A stretch of 39,405 bases of DNA from Echinostoma caproni (taxonomy: Eukaryota > Platyhelminthes > Trematoda > Plagiorchiida > Echinostomatidae): NCBI GenBank assembly GCA_900618425.1, contig UZAN01042067.1, forward strand, positions 12,345 through 51,749, in the 5' to 3' direction. A program made the translations under genes and the position numbers. The notes beneath the pieces were generated by a model. It saw nothing but the letters and a program-made list of their open reading frames with translations, was not told the origin of the DNA and did no database searches. Position 1 is the first letter of the stretch; each line of letters starts with the position of its first letter. This document shows positions 23,283 to 32,751 of this stretch, in pieces.

Positions 23283-23350
23283 AGACTGCGGCAACGGGAC
23301 TCGAACCCATTACCTGCATGCGATCAACATAATGACCGTGTTCAGTTAGC
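23283..23350 (-). repeat. tRNA-like SINE head
   Basis: Minus strand shows an A-box-like TGGCTAACTGAACACGG and a strong B box GGGTTCGAGTCCCG. The intervening part does not fold as a standard anticodon arm, so it is a tRNA-like SINE promoter or tRNA pseudogene rather than a tRNA gene. Confidence 0.5.
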
Positions 23351-23354
23351 CACA

Positions 23355-24845
23355 ACAAAAGAAACGCGGAATACAGATTCAATCATTCTCGATTTGTCCT
23401 ACACATCGCCCTGTCTTTCTGTGCTACTCTCTATTTGTCACACGATCTTTTGTATCAAACCATTAGACTTGGTTTATTGCACTGTACATACCTAACAATC
23501 TCCACTCGAAGACATTCCCGCCCTGTTTGAGCATGTTTTGTGCACTCGTTACGCAACGTGGTCTCCAACTCAAAAGATCGTAAAACCTCAATCTTTTTGC
23601 ACAGATCCAACTCCCCCAATTGTCTGGATGCGTGTTATAATTCATGTTGGCTTACAGTTAGTTTATGCCATGTTGAAGTGACTCGCCTATTATCGTAGAA
23701 TCACATTATGTCCGATTACAAAATTTGGTTNTCGATTTGATATCGATATCCATCGGTGAGATTGTGATTGATCAAAACCAATAGATGAGCGGTATCCGAT
23801 GCAGTGTCCGACGACAATAGAATGGTCTCGTAGACAGCTATAGCACATGTATATGTATGGACGCAGAAAGTCGGGCTCTGTGGATCCGTATGCACACTTC
23901 TAGAAGGGGTGTTTATTTCATATGGCTCAGTGCACCGAAATGCTGGTCATTGCCGGTGTAGCTCAGATGTGAGCGTTTTGACTCCAGCATCAGTGATTTG
24001 TGGTTTTACTGAGAACAAAGAAAAACGTAGAACACACACGGCAAATTTGTGCCACGGAGGACGAGACGATTGTCCAGTAATCCGTTTGTTGGCATTCACA
24101 AATGAGATTGTGATTACGTCGGAACTACGTTACGTCATACGGTCTATGTCCAAGTGGTGTGATCCACACGAGAACATATTGCACCGACCCTGGAACATGC
24201 ACAAATCACATGGCCATGTCAAGTAAACTGTCCAAAGGTAGAATAAACTCCACTTATCAATGAGAAGAAAATGTGACAAAATGGATCTGATTTGTGAACC
24301 TAACTTTCCAGGCTTCCACTTTCTTATTCAAATTTGAATGTCCAGCAAAACAACGCAACACCTCAGATAACGGCAGAGTGTAATCTACATTTTACGGAAC
24401 AAACAAACCAGACGTTATGCAAACTTTTTCAAATTGTTGGCTAAACTAGGCTTCGTGAACAACGAAAGGATAATTAAATCATTGAAAAAAATGATTAGTT
24501 CGTGTTTAGATGAACAGTGCATTCAAACCAAAAAAAATAATTTACAGGTCGTAGATCGATTTTCAGCCATCTATAGACAACTACCGGTACTTTGGAGTAG
24601 TGATGTGGGATAATTGATTGATTAGATGTGACAACTACACAAAAGTAATTGTGAGTAAAATGAGCATTTCAAACCCAGACTTGCAGGTTTGTGGCCAGTT
24701 AGCCCGTAGCTTGTTTGGATAACCTGATTTGGTGGAAGGCTTTCGATTGGAGTGAACATATGGTTAACCGAATCTCCCTCTGTTACTGTTCGGCCAACAA
24801 TGATTGACTATCGCTGAAGATGACAAAAACAACGATTCGGTTCAG
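23355..24845. other. Unassigned DNA
   Basis: No motif recognised. One ambiguous base at 23731. Confidence 0.35.
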
Positions 24846-24852
24846 CCCTTGT

Positions 24853-24935
24853 ATAAGCTGGTTAGCACAATGGTAACAAACGCCCAAAAGTTCCAACGTC
24901 ACCATGAAGATCATGTGTTCAAATAGCACTACCAT
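24853..24935 (+). repeat. tRNA-like SINE head
   Basis: A-box-like GCTGGTTAGCACAATGGTA and a degenerate B box (GTGTTCAAATAGC), spaced as in a tRNA-derived SINE. It abuts the tail of the minus-strand SINE that follows. Confidence 0.4.
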
Positions 24936-24939
24936 TGCC

Positions 24940-25255
24940 TAACGTTCCTCATTATAAATTTATTACAAACATTAGTGTGGTGAACAGCTGACGGGGAAGC
25001 CTCATAGTTACGAGGACATGCTGCTTAGTGATGGGAACCGGTCACCTAGAATCCCGGAACTTGGGATGACGAACCCACATTCGGACCAACTTGGTTTGGT
25101 GTGGTATTCAACTGTATGACAGCCAAGCTGCCTACCACCAAGGTTGGGACATTATGCTGGGGCTCGAACCTCGGACCATGGGGTCCAGAGAACACTGGTG
25201 ATAACGGCTGAACAACTGCACTATCATCACCCTTAGATTGGCTGCCTCCCACTTC
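24940..25255 (-). repeat. tRNA-derived SINE, family B
   Basis: Minus strand: GATGATAGTGCAGTTGTTC (A-box region), B box GAGGTTCGAGCCCC, then a body and an AT-rich tail (GTAATAAATTTATAATG). The open frame it makes (starting GGSQSKGDDSAVVQPLSPVF) is a by-product of SINE sequence, not a gene. Confidence 0.6.
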
Positions 25256-25259
25256 CTCA

Positions 25260-26280
25260 AAATAGTATCATTTTACATTCAATAAAAGAAAGTAAAAACG
25301 GAAACAAATGAAATGAAAAGTAAATTGTTATGTTCTATCGGGGCACATAGTAAAAGGATGGGGTGGGGACTGAGGCCATTTCCGGAAATTTACGATGCTC
25401 TTTTCCACGCTCGGCAAGCCACGTCGCGTTGCGTCATTACGACCTGATTGATGTTATAATTAGGGATGCGGGCAAAGACAACTGGAGTGCGAACACCATT
25501 TTGATAGCTTCTTTTGTTCATTGGTGACTTTATTAAACTTTTTTCAATTTGTCTTGGATGGCTTTGTCGATAGCCTAAAGTGTATTGTTGTCTTTCTAGT
25601 TCCCGGTATCAGCGATATGGGCCACAATTTAACATTTTATTTCTCTCCCAACCTAATGGAATTATCCCATTTGTTCTCCATTTTATGCATGTAAAACACA
25701 GAACTGTTATTATACAAATATCAGGTTACGAAAACAAACTTGCTCCCATTGACGACTGTCTTTTGCTACCCGTAAATTGTCTTTTCTGTTTCCCTATGAT
25801 GTCCTGGTTTGCGCTGGCAATCGCATAACATTGATAAGTAAACATAAGCTTCCCACTAACGGGCCCCATATANCCCATATATTCTGAGTAGTCTCGACGA
25901 TCGGATAACTTAACAAACGATTATCTGATACGTGGAAATCCCATATACGATGCAAAGATGAATAATCTACTAATAATCTATGATGCCAGCTAGCAATCCC
26001 TTTCAGTAAACAATTTGTGTGATTAAGTACTGATGTACATATATGCATTTTAATATGTATATTGTGATGTAGTGACATGACTAGGGATCACGGAAAACTA
26101 GCTTGTTCGCCATTCAGTGTTCTGTTGGCAAATAATTGCCATCAGGTCATAGATTTTCTAACCGGTTGAATATCTTTTTCTTTTTGATATAATAAAACAA
26201 ATAACATTTCATGCGGTGTCTTTTGGCAATCTGAATCGATCTTTTCAAAAAAAATTCGGATAGTTTTTTGTTTCTGTTAA
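25260..26280. other. Unassigned DNA
   Basis: An open frame at 25591-25828 follows an acceptor-like tctttctag but has no recognised motif. One ambiguous base at 25873. Confidence 0.3.
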
Positions 26281-26286
26281 TATGTT

Positions 26287-26462
26287 TTAGAGATAAACCA
26301 TTGCCTGGTCGTGATAAGTCATTGAAATTAATACGCACGGTGTATTTATTATTCACATCCTTCAGCGCCATGTTTTCCGGTGAATTTTTGGCCTACCTCT
26401 GGATTGGAATGTTCGTTAAGCCTCGTGTGTTTTTTTCGCCGCTTAGTTGTTTGTATCCCCGA
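26287..26462 (+). CDS. Possible exon with a hydrophobic segment, unknown protein
   Basis: A good acceptor (gttaatatgttttag) precedes a frame with a basic start (DKPLPGRDKSLKLIR) and a hydrophobic, membrane-like stretch (TVYLLFTSFSAMFSGEFLA). The frame can stay open to a stop just before a strong donor (GTAAGT at 26487). An earlier donor (GGTGAATT near 26372) is also possible. The minus strand is open as well, so coding is uncertain. Confidence 0.2.
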
Positions 26463-26513
26463 GATCGACTTTTCCCCTAACTTCGGGTAAGTGATGCTTG
26501 TGAATTCAATAGG

Positions 26514-26553
26514 TCACACACACACTCACACACACACACACACACACACACAC
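26514..26553 (+). repeat. (CA)n microsatellite
   Basis: About 20 CA units with one T interruption. Confidence 0.95.
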
Positions 26554-26804
26554 TATCTCTCTGTCTGTCGATTACCAAACCTTGTGTTCCTCTTTGGCTA
26601 AACTGGGGGCACGTTTCTGTCAAGCATCAATAAACGGTGAATGCTTGGATTAGTCCATTCGATTTTTCCCAGGCACCAGGCCATGTTGATGAAATTGACT
26701 GAGAGTTTCACTGTTTAGGAGATCACCAATTCACCACGAGTTTAATACACTTAAATTTGATGGGACTATATTTAATAGCCAACAAATAGCACCGGACAAC
26801 TGGT

Positions 26805-27000
26805 TCATCCTGTATAGCTCAGCGGTAAGAAATGGAGTCCCAACCCGAATGTTCGAGTCCTGACAGAGACACAAAAATCACTCACGGCTGACAAGTCCCA
26901 AACAGGACAATGCAGCTATCCACTAGTCTTGATCAGTAAATCACGAAGGTTTTCATCGCATTTAAAAGCCATATGCATTCAAAAGCGCTTATTCGTATTG
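26805..27000 (+). repeat. Hammerhead-bearing SINE, copy 1
   Basis: A tRNA-like promoter (A box TAGCTCAGCGGTAAGA, B box TGTTCGAGTCC) is followed 25 bases later by a degraded hammerhead (26888-26926) and a tail with TTTTCATCGCATTT and ATGCATTCAA. The plan promoter, ribozyme, tail is that of the Sm-alpha type SINEs of schistosomes. It aligns with 27455-27665. Confidence 0.65.
26888..26926 (+). ncRNA. Degraded hammerhead in SINE copy 1
   Basis: CTGACAA (G8 changed to A) is followed by a perfect stem II (GTCC, loop CAAACA, GGAC). Then AATG stands where GAAA is expected, a short stem III, and C at the cleavage position 26920. Two core changes make it inactive. Confidence 0.55.
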
Positions 27001-27189
27001 ATAGTACCAAGAGGCTACCAAACCTTACTTCATCCAACGAAAGTGATTGTAACTGGTTTGGGTATTACAACCTATGAGAACTACTTAAAACTGTGATTTA
27101 TTGATGGATCGATATTTACCGGATCAGCATTGCTACTCAGTCGCGTACGTTCTTTTTGGCTGTTATGGTTAAAAAAGTGAGTGAATCTG

Positions 27190-27425
27190 TCAAGTATCAC
27201 GTTTGGATTAAGCGATTCGATTGTTTAGAGACACCAGGATCTGTTGATGGTCTTGAGTGTGAGTTTCATTTTTTTTGAGATCGTTAATTTCCCACTAGTT
27301 GTCCGTCATCACAAATATTTACATCGCAATTCAATGCATTCAACTAGTGGAAAATTAGCGTTCTCGCAAAGGATGAAACCCACAATCAAGATCATCGAGC
27401 GTGCCTGGTGCTTCTGAAAAATCGA
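27190..27425. repeat. Foldback: inverted arms around a SINE tail fragment
   Basis: The left arm (about 27195-27291) and right arm (about 27351-27425) are inverted copies of the same sequence. A third, direct copy lies at about 26640-26745 (shared blocks TGGATTAG, ATTCGATTTTT, CACCAGG, GTTTCA). Exact ten-base inverted ends, CCACTAGTTG (27292-27301) and its complement (27341-27350), border the core. The core matches the post-cleavage tail of the hammerhead SINE (GTCCGTCATCACAAATATTT). Confidence 0.6.
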
Positions 27426-27454
27426 ATAATCTAATCCAGACAGGATACTCTAAA

Positions 27455-27665
27455 TTCATTGAGCCATTTGTACAAGGTGATGACCGTCGACCGTATGGTT
27501 CATGGGTTTAAAGTCCCGACACGAATGTTCTTGGTTCGAGTCTTGACACGGACACGAAAACTATGCACTGCTGACGAGTTTCAAACAGGACAAAACAGCT
27601 GTCTAGTGCACTTTGTCCGTCATCACAAATATTTCCATCGCAGTCCCATTCACAAATACCAACTT
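27455..27665 (+). repeat. Hammerhead-bearing SINE, copy 2
   Basis: Aligns with 26805-27000: AAGTCCCGACACGAATGTTC, B box GGTTCGAGTC, hammerhead at 27565-27609, then tail TTTGTCCGTCATCACAAATA. The A box is decayed. Confidence 0.65.
27565..27609 (+). ncRNA. Near-complete type I hammerhead in SINE copy 2
   Basis: Stem I GCACTG (27565-27570) pairs with TAGTGC (27604-27609) over six positions. CTGACGA (27571-27577) is intact. Stem II GTTT with GGAC has two wobbles around loop CAAACA. Stem III ACAG with CTGT is a perfect four pairs ending in the GTC cleavage triplet (C 27603). The single core defect is A instead of G at 27592 (AAAA for GAAA), the position of the general base, so cleavage should be lost. 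Confidence 0.65.
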
Positions 27666-28164
27666 CAATGTATTTGATGGAACCTATTGGCAAACCAATC
27701 CACTGTGATGATGGGAAGCTCATCGGGGATCTGACAGTTACTACCGAGTGTGATGTACTGGAATATTTTCTTTCTGACTAAATTCTGTTTTATTACATTT
27801 ATCACCTATACCAGCGATTTATGTATAGACAATTAGTTATCCCTTGTTTACTTCGATCTAGGTAGTTTCTAGGTCGCGTGGTTTTTAATTAAACGTGCAT
27901 GACTTTGGTTGACAAAATAAAATAATCTCAACAGGAGAATCGCAAAATTTATCAAGTGTTTGAATACAATATGTTGTAAAAGGAACGACTCAAGAATCAT
28001 CCCAAAGTATTTCCATTAACCTTTGCTATCTCGGTTATTTGTTATGAGGCATTATTTTATCTGATATATAATCTCAAAAAGCAACTCTGTTGAATCAACA
28101 AATGGAATTCTTTCACAACCCGGAGAAATTGCAATAAACAAGATTTCATAATAAAGATCTATGT

Positions 28165-28640
28165 TTGTTCGCTAGGTCGCTAAACACGAGAAATCCCATT
28201 TCCATTGAATCAACCTTGAAATCAAGGTCATTGTTGTGTGCAGCTTTGAACATTCGTAATTTTATCACCATGATGAAGCCAGAACCGCTCGAAACCAAAA
28301 TTTCTCGTTATCTTATTGGAGGACAGAAATGGAATGCAAGTGCGCACAGGCTTGGATTATCTATATCGTTCTTCAGAATAACGCTCCGTGTCATGTTTCA
28401 CTTTATTTAGTTAAGAAGACTAGTACGCTTATCATTTGCTTTCAGACTTCAGAAAAGAAGCGTGTCTCTAAGGGCCAGTTCATGTAACTTCCCACAAATA
28501 GCCTGGATGCCAATGTGATTGATAATATGTTTTCTGTTTTGAAGAGAGAGAGGTCAACGTGCTAGATGCATATTGGGTGTGAGAGGCAAAAGACACCTAA
28601 TGGAGCACAAAATATAAAATGAATTCATAACAAAGTTGAT
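28165..28640 (+). pseudogene. pogo/Tigger-like DNA transposase relic
   Basis: A DDE transposase of the Tc1/mariner-pogo group is suggested by VLQNNAPCHVSLYLVKK (the second catalytic Asp, as in LLLDNAPCH, is changed to Asn) and LPTNSLDANVIDNMFSVLKR, the block after it. An adjoining frame carries KSRSLLCAALNIRNF and KPEPLETKISRYLIGG, comparable with the K-R-T-LLC-N and KPLVIGK blocks of Tigger/jerky proteins. A frameshift and an internal TAA separate the pieces. No terminal inverted repeats were located. Tc1 itself is an alternative. Confidence 0.45.
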
Positions 28641-29058
28641 GGATTCGATGCCGAAGAGACTCGAAAAGGTCCTAAGGAATTAAGGCCAGCCAACAAACAA
28701 AACAAACTTTGCATCTTAATTATTATCAATGATAATTTGTTGTAAATAAAAATTGTTTTATTCTCTTTAGTTAGCTCCTAACTCATCATGGTCTAAGCCA
28801 AACACTACAGACGAAATGGGAGTATCCGCTACATTCTGAACCATTCCATCTGCTGAGTATAAACGAATCACAAAAATCACGTCTATAAAGACTTGACAAG
28901 GCTTGTTTATTATTATTTAGAAAAAGATTACTTCAGTATAAATGCTATTGCCTATACGAACCTATATGTGTGTTAGAGGGACCCGTTGCTTCAGTTTTGA
29001 TTAGACCTGTAAGCTTTCTGATTATACAGAATAAATATTCATAATATTTTGTTTACAG

Positions 29059-29259
29059 AAAAATAGTGAAAACACTCCGTGTATCCTTAGGATGATAACG
29101 TCTATCAAGAAAATATACTTATTCAAAGTTGCATTGATGATGCTGCCTAGTCTGGTTAGGGCAAGTCTGCGAACAGTAACACTTCCAACTCGTGGAGAAC
29201 ACATCACCGCCAATATCTGCATCGAGAGCTACAATCAATCCACCTTATTTCCAATTCAG
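29059..29259 (+). CDS. Candidate host-gene exon 1, unknown protein
   Basis: A strong acceptor (ataatattttgtttacag) and a good donor (CAG then gtgaat) bound exactly 67 codons in phase 0, with no stop. Translation includes ILRMITSIKKIYLFKVALMM, a partly hydrophobic helix, then LVRASLRTVTLPTRGEHI and NICIESYNQSTLFPIQ. I do not recognise the family. A 72-base intron leads to a second open exon at 29332, and the join stays in frame, which supports a real gene. The opposite strand is also partly open. No upstream exon was found. Confidence 0.4.
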
Positions 29260-29331
29260 GTGAATTAGCTAGCTGTAAAAACAGAATTGGGAAAATGCTA
29301 ATTGATAAAGTGCATTACATTCGTACTGCAG

Positions 29332-29407
29332 ATCGCTGATAGGCAGAGTGAAACACAATTCTCGTCCAAATCAACGACCACGGGAGGTTTTACCAAGAAG
29401 TTCCGAG
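29332..29407 (+). CDS. Candidate host-gene exon 2, unknown protein
   Basis: The acceptor (cattcgtactgcag) and a strong donor (CGAG then gtgagc) enclose an open frame continuing from 29259: IADRQSETQFSSKSTTTGG, then FTKKFR. It is Ser/Thr-rich and ends in phase 1. It joins naturally to the previous exon. The following candidate (29474) does not match this phase, so the onward structure is unresolved. Confidence 0.4.
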
Positions 29408-29473
29408 GTGAGCAGAAAACACCGATGCATGAAGTCCTCAAAACGGACAATCACCGTCGTCTCTTTTTCATAG

Positions 29474-29655
29474 ATTTGTCTTGAAAGATCAACTGGGGGC
29501 AGCATTGAAAGACCGTTACATTTCCGTCTACTCGATAGCCTTGTCCGCAACAGTGACTCCGCATCTTCGCATTATGCATCCACTCCTCTTTGTAACTCTC
29601 CGCCAAATCACACGCCAACTATCCCATCGAGTGGGCATACAGAGAACTTTACATT
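29474..29655 (+). CDS. Candidate exon, phase unresolved
   Basis: After an acceptor (ctctttttcatag) two of the three frames stay open for about 60 codons. One gives FVLKDQLGAALKDRYISVYS and LRIMHPLLFVTLRQITRQLS, the other a Ser/Pro-rich stretch. The first looks more globular. Neither joins in phase to 29407. A sequence error or a missed small exon could explain this. Confidence 0.3.
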
Positions 29656-29659
29656 AGCA

Positions 29660-30235
29660 GAATACAAATAGGTAGTTGTACACGCACGGATTAAGGTGCC
29701 CATCCCATGGTAGGCAAAGGTCAGTCAATTCACATGATCAAAGGTCGGCTCTCCAAATTGACCTTTCTGGCTCACTTTTGCATCATCCCCAAACGCGGGC
29801 ACAATCATATGCGACAACACCAACGCGACACCAAAGACAACATACAACACGACAACCTGGGATTTAAGGTGTTCGAAATTTTTCACAATACCAACAGACG
29901 GTCTGTGCGTGTCCAAAAATTTCACCAGTTTAGGAGAGTCAAAAAATGTAAACAATCTTTTCTGTTGTATTCACTCATGTAACCACTGTATTGTAGGACT
30001 ATATATTCCGTTCTCAACAGAATACAATGGCAACACANTGTGTTTTGTTATAAGGTAAATACACCACAATATGTGTTAGCAATTAAGGAGAATATTTTTT
30101 GCGGTTAGGAATAATTCAGATAATGAATTATCAGGATTGCTTTCTCTCGCCTCACCTTGGATCGAATATGAGTTTCTCGAGGATTATGTGATTGGTTACT
30201 TGGATGTAGTGGTGGAGAGGGAGGGGGCGGGGGCG
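29660..30235. other. Unassigned DNA
   Basis: Both strands are open between 29725 and 29955, without a convincing family. One ambiguous base at 30038. Confidence 0.3.
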
Positions 30236-30237
30236 GG
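30219..30237 (+). other. Potential G-quadruplex
   Basis: GGGAGGGGGCGGGGGCGGG: four G runs with one-base loops, a textbook quadruplex pattern, at the far end of SINE family A copy 2. Confidence 0.65.
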
Positions 30238-30239
30238 AG

Positions 30240-30495
30240 TGATCCAATTACACAGTGAATTTGTTTTGTGTACAGAACAAATGTGGCGTGAAGTGTGGAC
30301 GAACTGGACAGCTGATCAGACCTGATTGGAGCATAATTGGCAATACGAATCAACCCAACTGGGAATCGAACCCATGGTCTTACAGGTAAAACGCAGGCAA
30401 ACTATTCACTCGATCACCGAGCAGCTGATCAGATCGTTTTTGCAATTTGCTTTACACGCTATAGCACAATCCATCCTTGTGAGTTTGTTGGATTT
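30240..30495 (-). repeat. tRNA-derived SINE, family A, copy 2
   Basis: Minus strand: leader GGATGGATTGTGCTATAGCG, then GATCTGATCAGCTGCTCGG, B box GGGTTCGATTCCC, and a tail with GTCCACAC and AAATTCACTGTG. Best preserved of three copies. It aligns over about 240 bases with 33645-33895. Confidence 0.65.
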
Positions 30496-31620
30496 GGGAT
30501 TCATCGCTACATCAGTTCCTGATTGGTTGACCATACTGGTTGATGGCCGAGTGATATCCCTGGGTGGAGTAACTAAGATAACTCTTCTATGATTTTTGAA
30601 TAAGAGGAGGAAGTAGAGGGTTTTCAAAATGGCAAATCAATAATGTTTCACTGTTGATCATTCTGACGAAGTGGTTTTCCTTTGGAAACCCTGGTTGAAG
30701 CCTTTAAGTCAAAAGTCTAATCTACAGAGCAGCAGGTATGTACGGAGCGTTTACTGGAGCGTTCGATTTAAGTCTGGCCTACAAGGCAGTTGAGTGTAGA
30801 TTCAACGCAGGAGAGCGACTGAAATAACCGTGTGGTCTTCGGATTTTGGCTTCAGTATGTTGTTTTCTCATTCACTGATTGCCAGTCCACCCTTCGGGAT
30901 CGGCCGTCATACACCCAATGAGACAGGCGGAATGTGGACAGGACAGCATCTTATTTTCTGGGGGCTATCCTGCTTGGGCCGGTGACAGTTGTCCAATTGA
31001 AATGCGAAGATGTTTCCCATCGTCTGAGGGACGCCCTAGTTACTCTACTCTTATTTCCATGTAGCGGGTATTCGACCGGTAAACTGCTCCTTCCAATATT
31101 TATTTGCTACAGTTACCTTTCCAGGGTCGAGACGGGATAGTCAAATGGAATAGGCTAGTGACTTCTCAGGCATGATTGAACCTGCAGCAGAGAGAGTAAC
31201 CTTCCAGTCAGCTAGCAACGTTATGGACGCACACAAGTGGTCACACCAAATCAAGGTGTAATCTTGTGATGATGACGTGGCTTCATCTGGATCAGGTTAT
31301 TTTGTCTGCAATGGTGCAGAGATGTGTTTACTAAGAATGGTGTTTTAAAATAATGCTCGATTACTGTCAGTAAAACCTACCTTACTGGAAACGACTGTTT
31401 ACAATTGGTGCTAGGGTTATGAATCCACCCACTACAACAATGATTTCGTTTGCTACTGTGATTGTTGGAGTTTTAATTGATAGAAGGCAAATATGGGACA
31501 GGTGAATAGAACATTATGCTACAGTGAATGCCGTCTTGGAAAAATGGTACTTCTTGATGAAAAGGAATACCTTGTCCCCTTTGTAACTGTCCCCGGTTTT
31601 TTGAAATTTTGGTCTTCTAG

Positions 31621-31808
31621 TGTCAAATGGATTCCGTGTGTACACTTGTAGCGGATTAATTGGGTGCATAAATGTCCCGTCAATAATTTCAGTGGGATTG
31701 ACAACGACAACTTTGATTAACGAGAACTGGGCGTATAGTTATGAAATAAAGTTCATGTCATTCAGTTACTCATTCCTAATGGTGTTGCGAGATATTACTC
31801 AGACGTAG
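31621..31808 (+). CDS. Possible exon, unknown protein
   Basis: An acceptor (gaaattttggtcttctag) precedes a frame of 61 codons ending at TAG 31806. It includes SNGFRVYTCSGLIGCINVPS and SYEIKFMSFSYSFLMVLRD. A neighbouring frame then carries VVCTHCAHLSTNLQSFDSVE before the SINE at 31903. No family recognised and no donor identified. Confidence 0.2.
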
Positions 31809-31902
31809 TTTGCACGCACTGTGCTCATCTCAGCACTAACCTTCAAAGTTTTGATTCTGTTGAAAAAGCACGGACAAAATTAAGGGAATGTCGGATCGGC
31901 CA

Positions 31903-31990
31903 CCCGGTGGTTAAGTGGCTAGTATGCATGTGCTCCAACTGCGAGTTGCCAGATTCAATCCCCAGTTGGGTCGATCGATTCTAATTACTG
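31903..31990 (+). repeat. tRNA-like SINE head
   Basis: A box GGTGGTTAAGTGGCTAG and B box AGATTCAATCCCC at tRNA spacing, followed by non-tRNA sequence. Not foldable as a canonical tRNA. Confidence 0.5.
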
Positions 31991-32429
31991 ATGACGACAA
32001 ACCAAACCAGATCATATAGTTTATCTATTCATCAAAGCATCAAAATTACTCAAGATGTAAGGTTTTTGGGAAGTTAGCAAAAGGGGTGGGTGGCGGTGAG
32101 TGAGAGAGAGACTAAGCGACTGTACAGATTGTTTACAGGCACAGAGGACATTTACGCAAACGAATTCCTACCGCTTCTGTGGAGGTCAATATCTGACACC
32201 AAACTTGCTTTGGCGGTCAATCGTTTACGCTATACACAAAGTGCATGTTGCGATCTCGTTCACTGTGTGATTTTGTTCAGCTAGGTGTCAAACTACTCCA
32301 CTGCTCACTGATGTAATCTTTCGGGAATTCAGCTACACAAGAAAGTGTTCGAGAATTAGTTCGATGACCGAGCAAGCAACGAGTGCGCACGCACCACAGT
32401 ACAGCTGCCAGATAGCCAATTAAGAAACT

Positions 32430-32751
32430 TGTATGTCGATTGCAAAAAGTTCAGTAGCCTCAGTGGGATTCGAACCCACGCATTCGGTGGAGTCCGGTGA
32501 ATTCTAAGGAAAACCTATCGGGGCAGTCAGCTTACATGCTAACTGGTGGATGCCACATGCCTCTGTAAGTTGGATGGGTAAATTTGAATGTGAAAAGATC
32601 AGTGCTATCGATGTGGCCTCGTAGCTCAGCTGGTAGAGCATGCGCGTACAAAGCGTAGGCGTCGTCCATCAGTGGGTTTGAATCCCACCGAGGCTACTGA
32701 ACTTTTCACAATCGACATACAAACTTCAAATCTGCTAAACACATATTTAAA
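32430..32751. mobile_element. Inverted tRNA-SINE pair inserted in repeat R
   Basis: Two tRNA-like units face each other. Their outer ends are inverted repeats of about 50 bases (32430-32478 with about 32673-32722), containing the B box and the tail AGTTCAGTAGCC / GGCTACTGAACT. Imperfect 13-base duplications flank the pair: CAATTAAGAAACT (32417-32429) and CAATTAGGAAACT (32752-32764). The second copy of repeat R lacks the insert. Confidence 0.65.
32615..32696 (+). repeat. tRNA-like cloverleaf (SINE head or tRNA pseudogene)
   Basis: Acceptor GGCCTCG (32615-32621) pairs with CGAGGCT (32689-32695). D stem GCTC/GAGC, anticodon stem TGCGC/GCGTA and T stem GTGGG/CCCAC all pair. The anticodon loop GTACAAA would give ACA, unusual for a functional tRNA, and the variable region is 14 bases. 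With the shared SINE tail, a SINE head is the better reading. Confidence 0.55.

Noticed and set aside
29725..29955. Minus-strand frame with a hydrophobic stretch (LYVVFGVALVLSHMI), faintly like REEP/DP1 membrane proteins
   Set aside because: Only a few residues agree, the following YPAY-type region is absent, and the plus strand is open over the same bases. Too weak to name.
30663..30700. Plus-strand CTGACGA followed by GAAAC
   Set aside because: The bases between do not pair as stem II. The hairpin present uses GAAAC itself.
32455..32540. Functional tRNA gene on the minus strand
   Set aside because: Only the T arm and B box are tRNA-like. The anticodon and D regions do not fold. It is the left SINE of the inverted pair.
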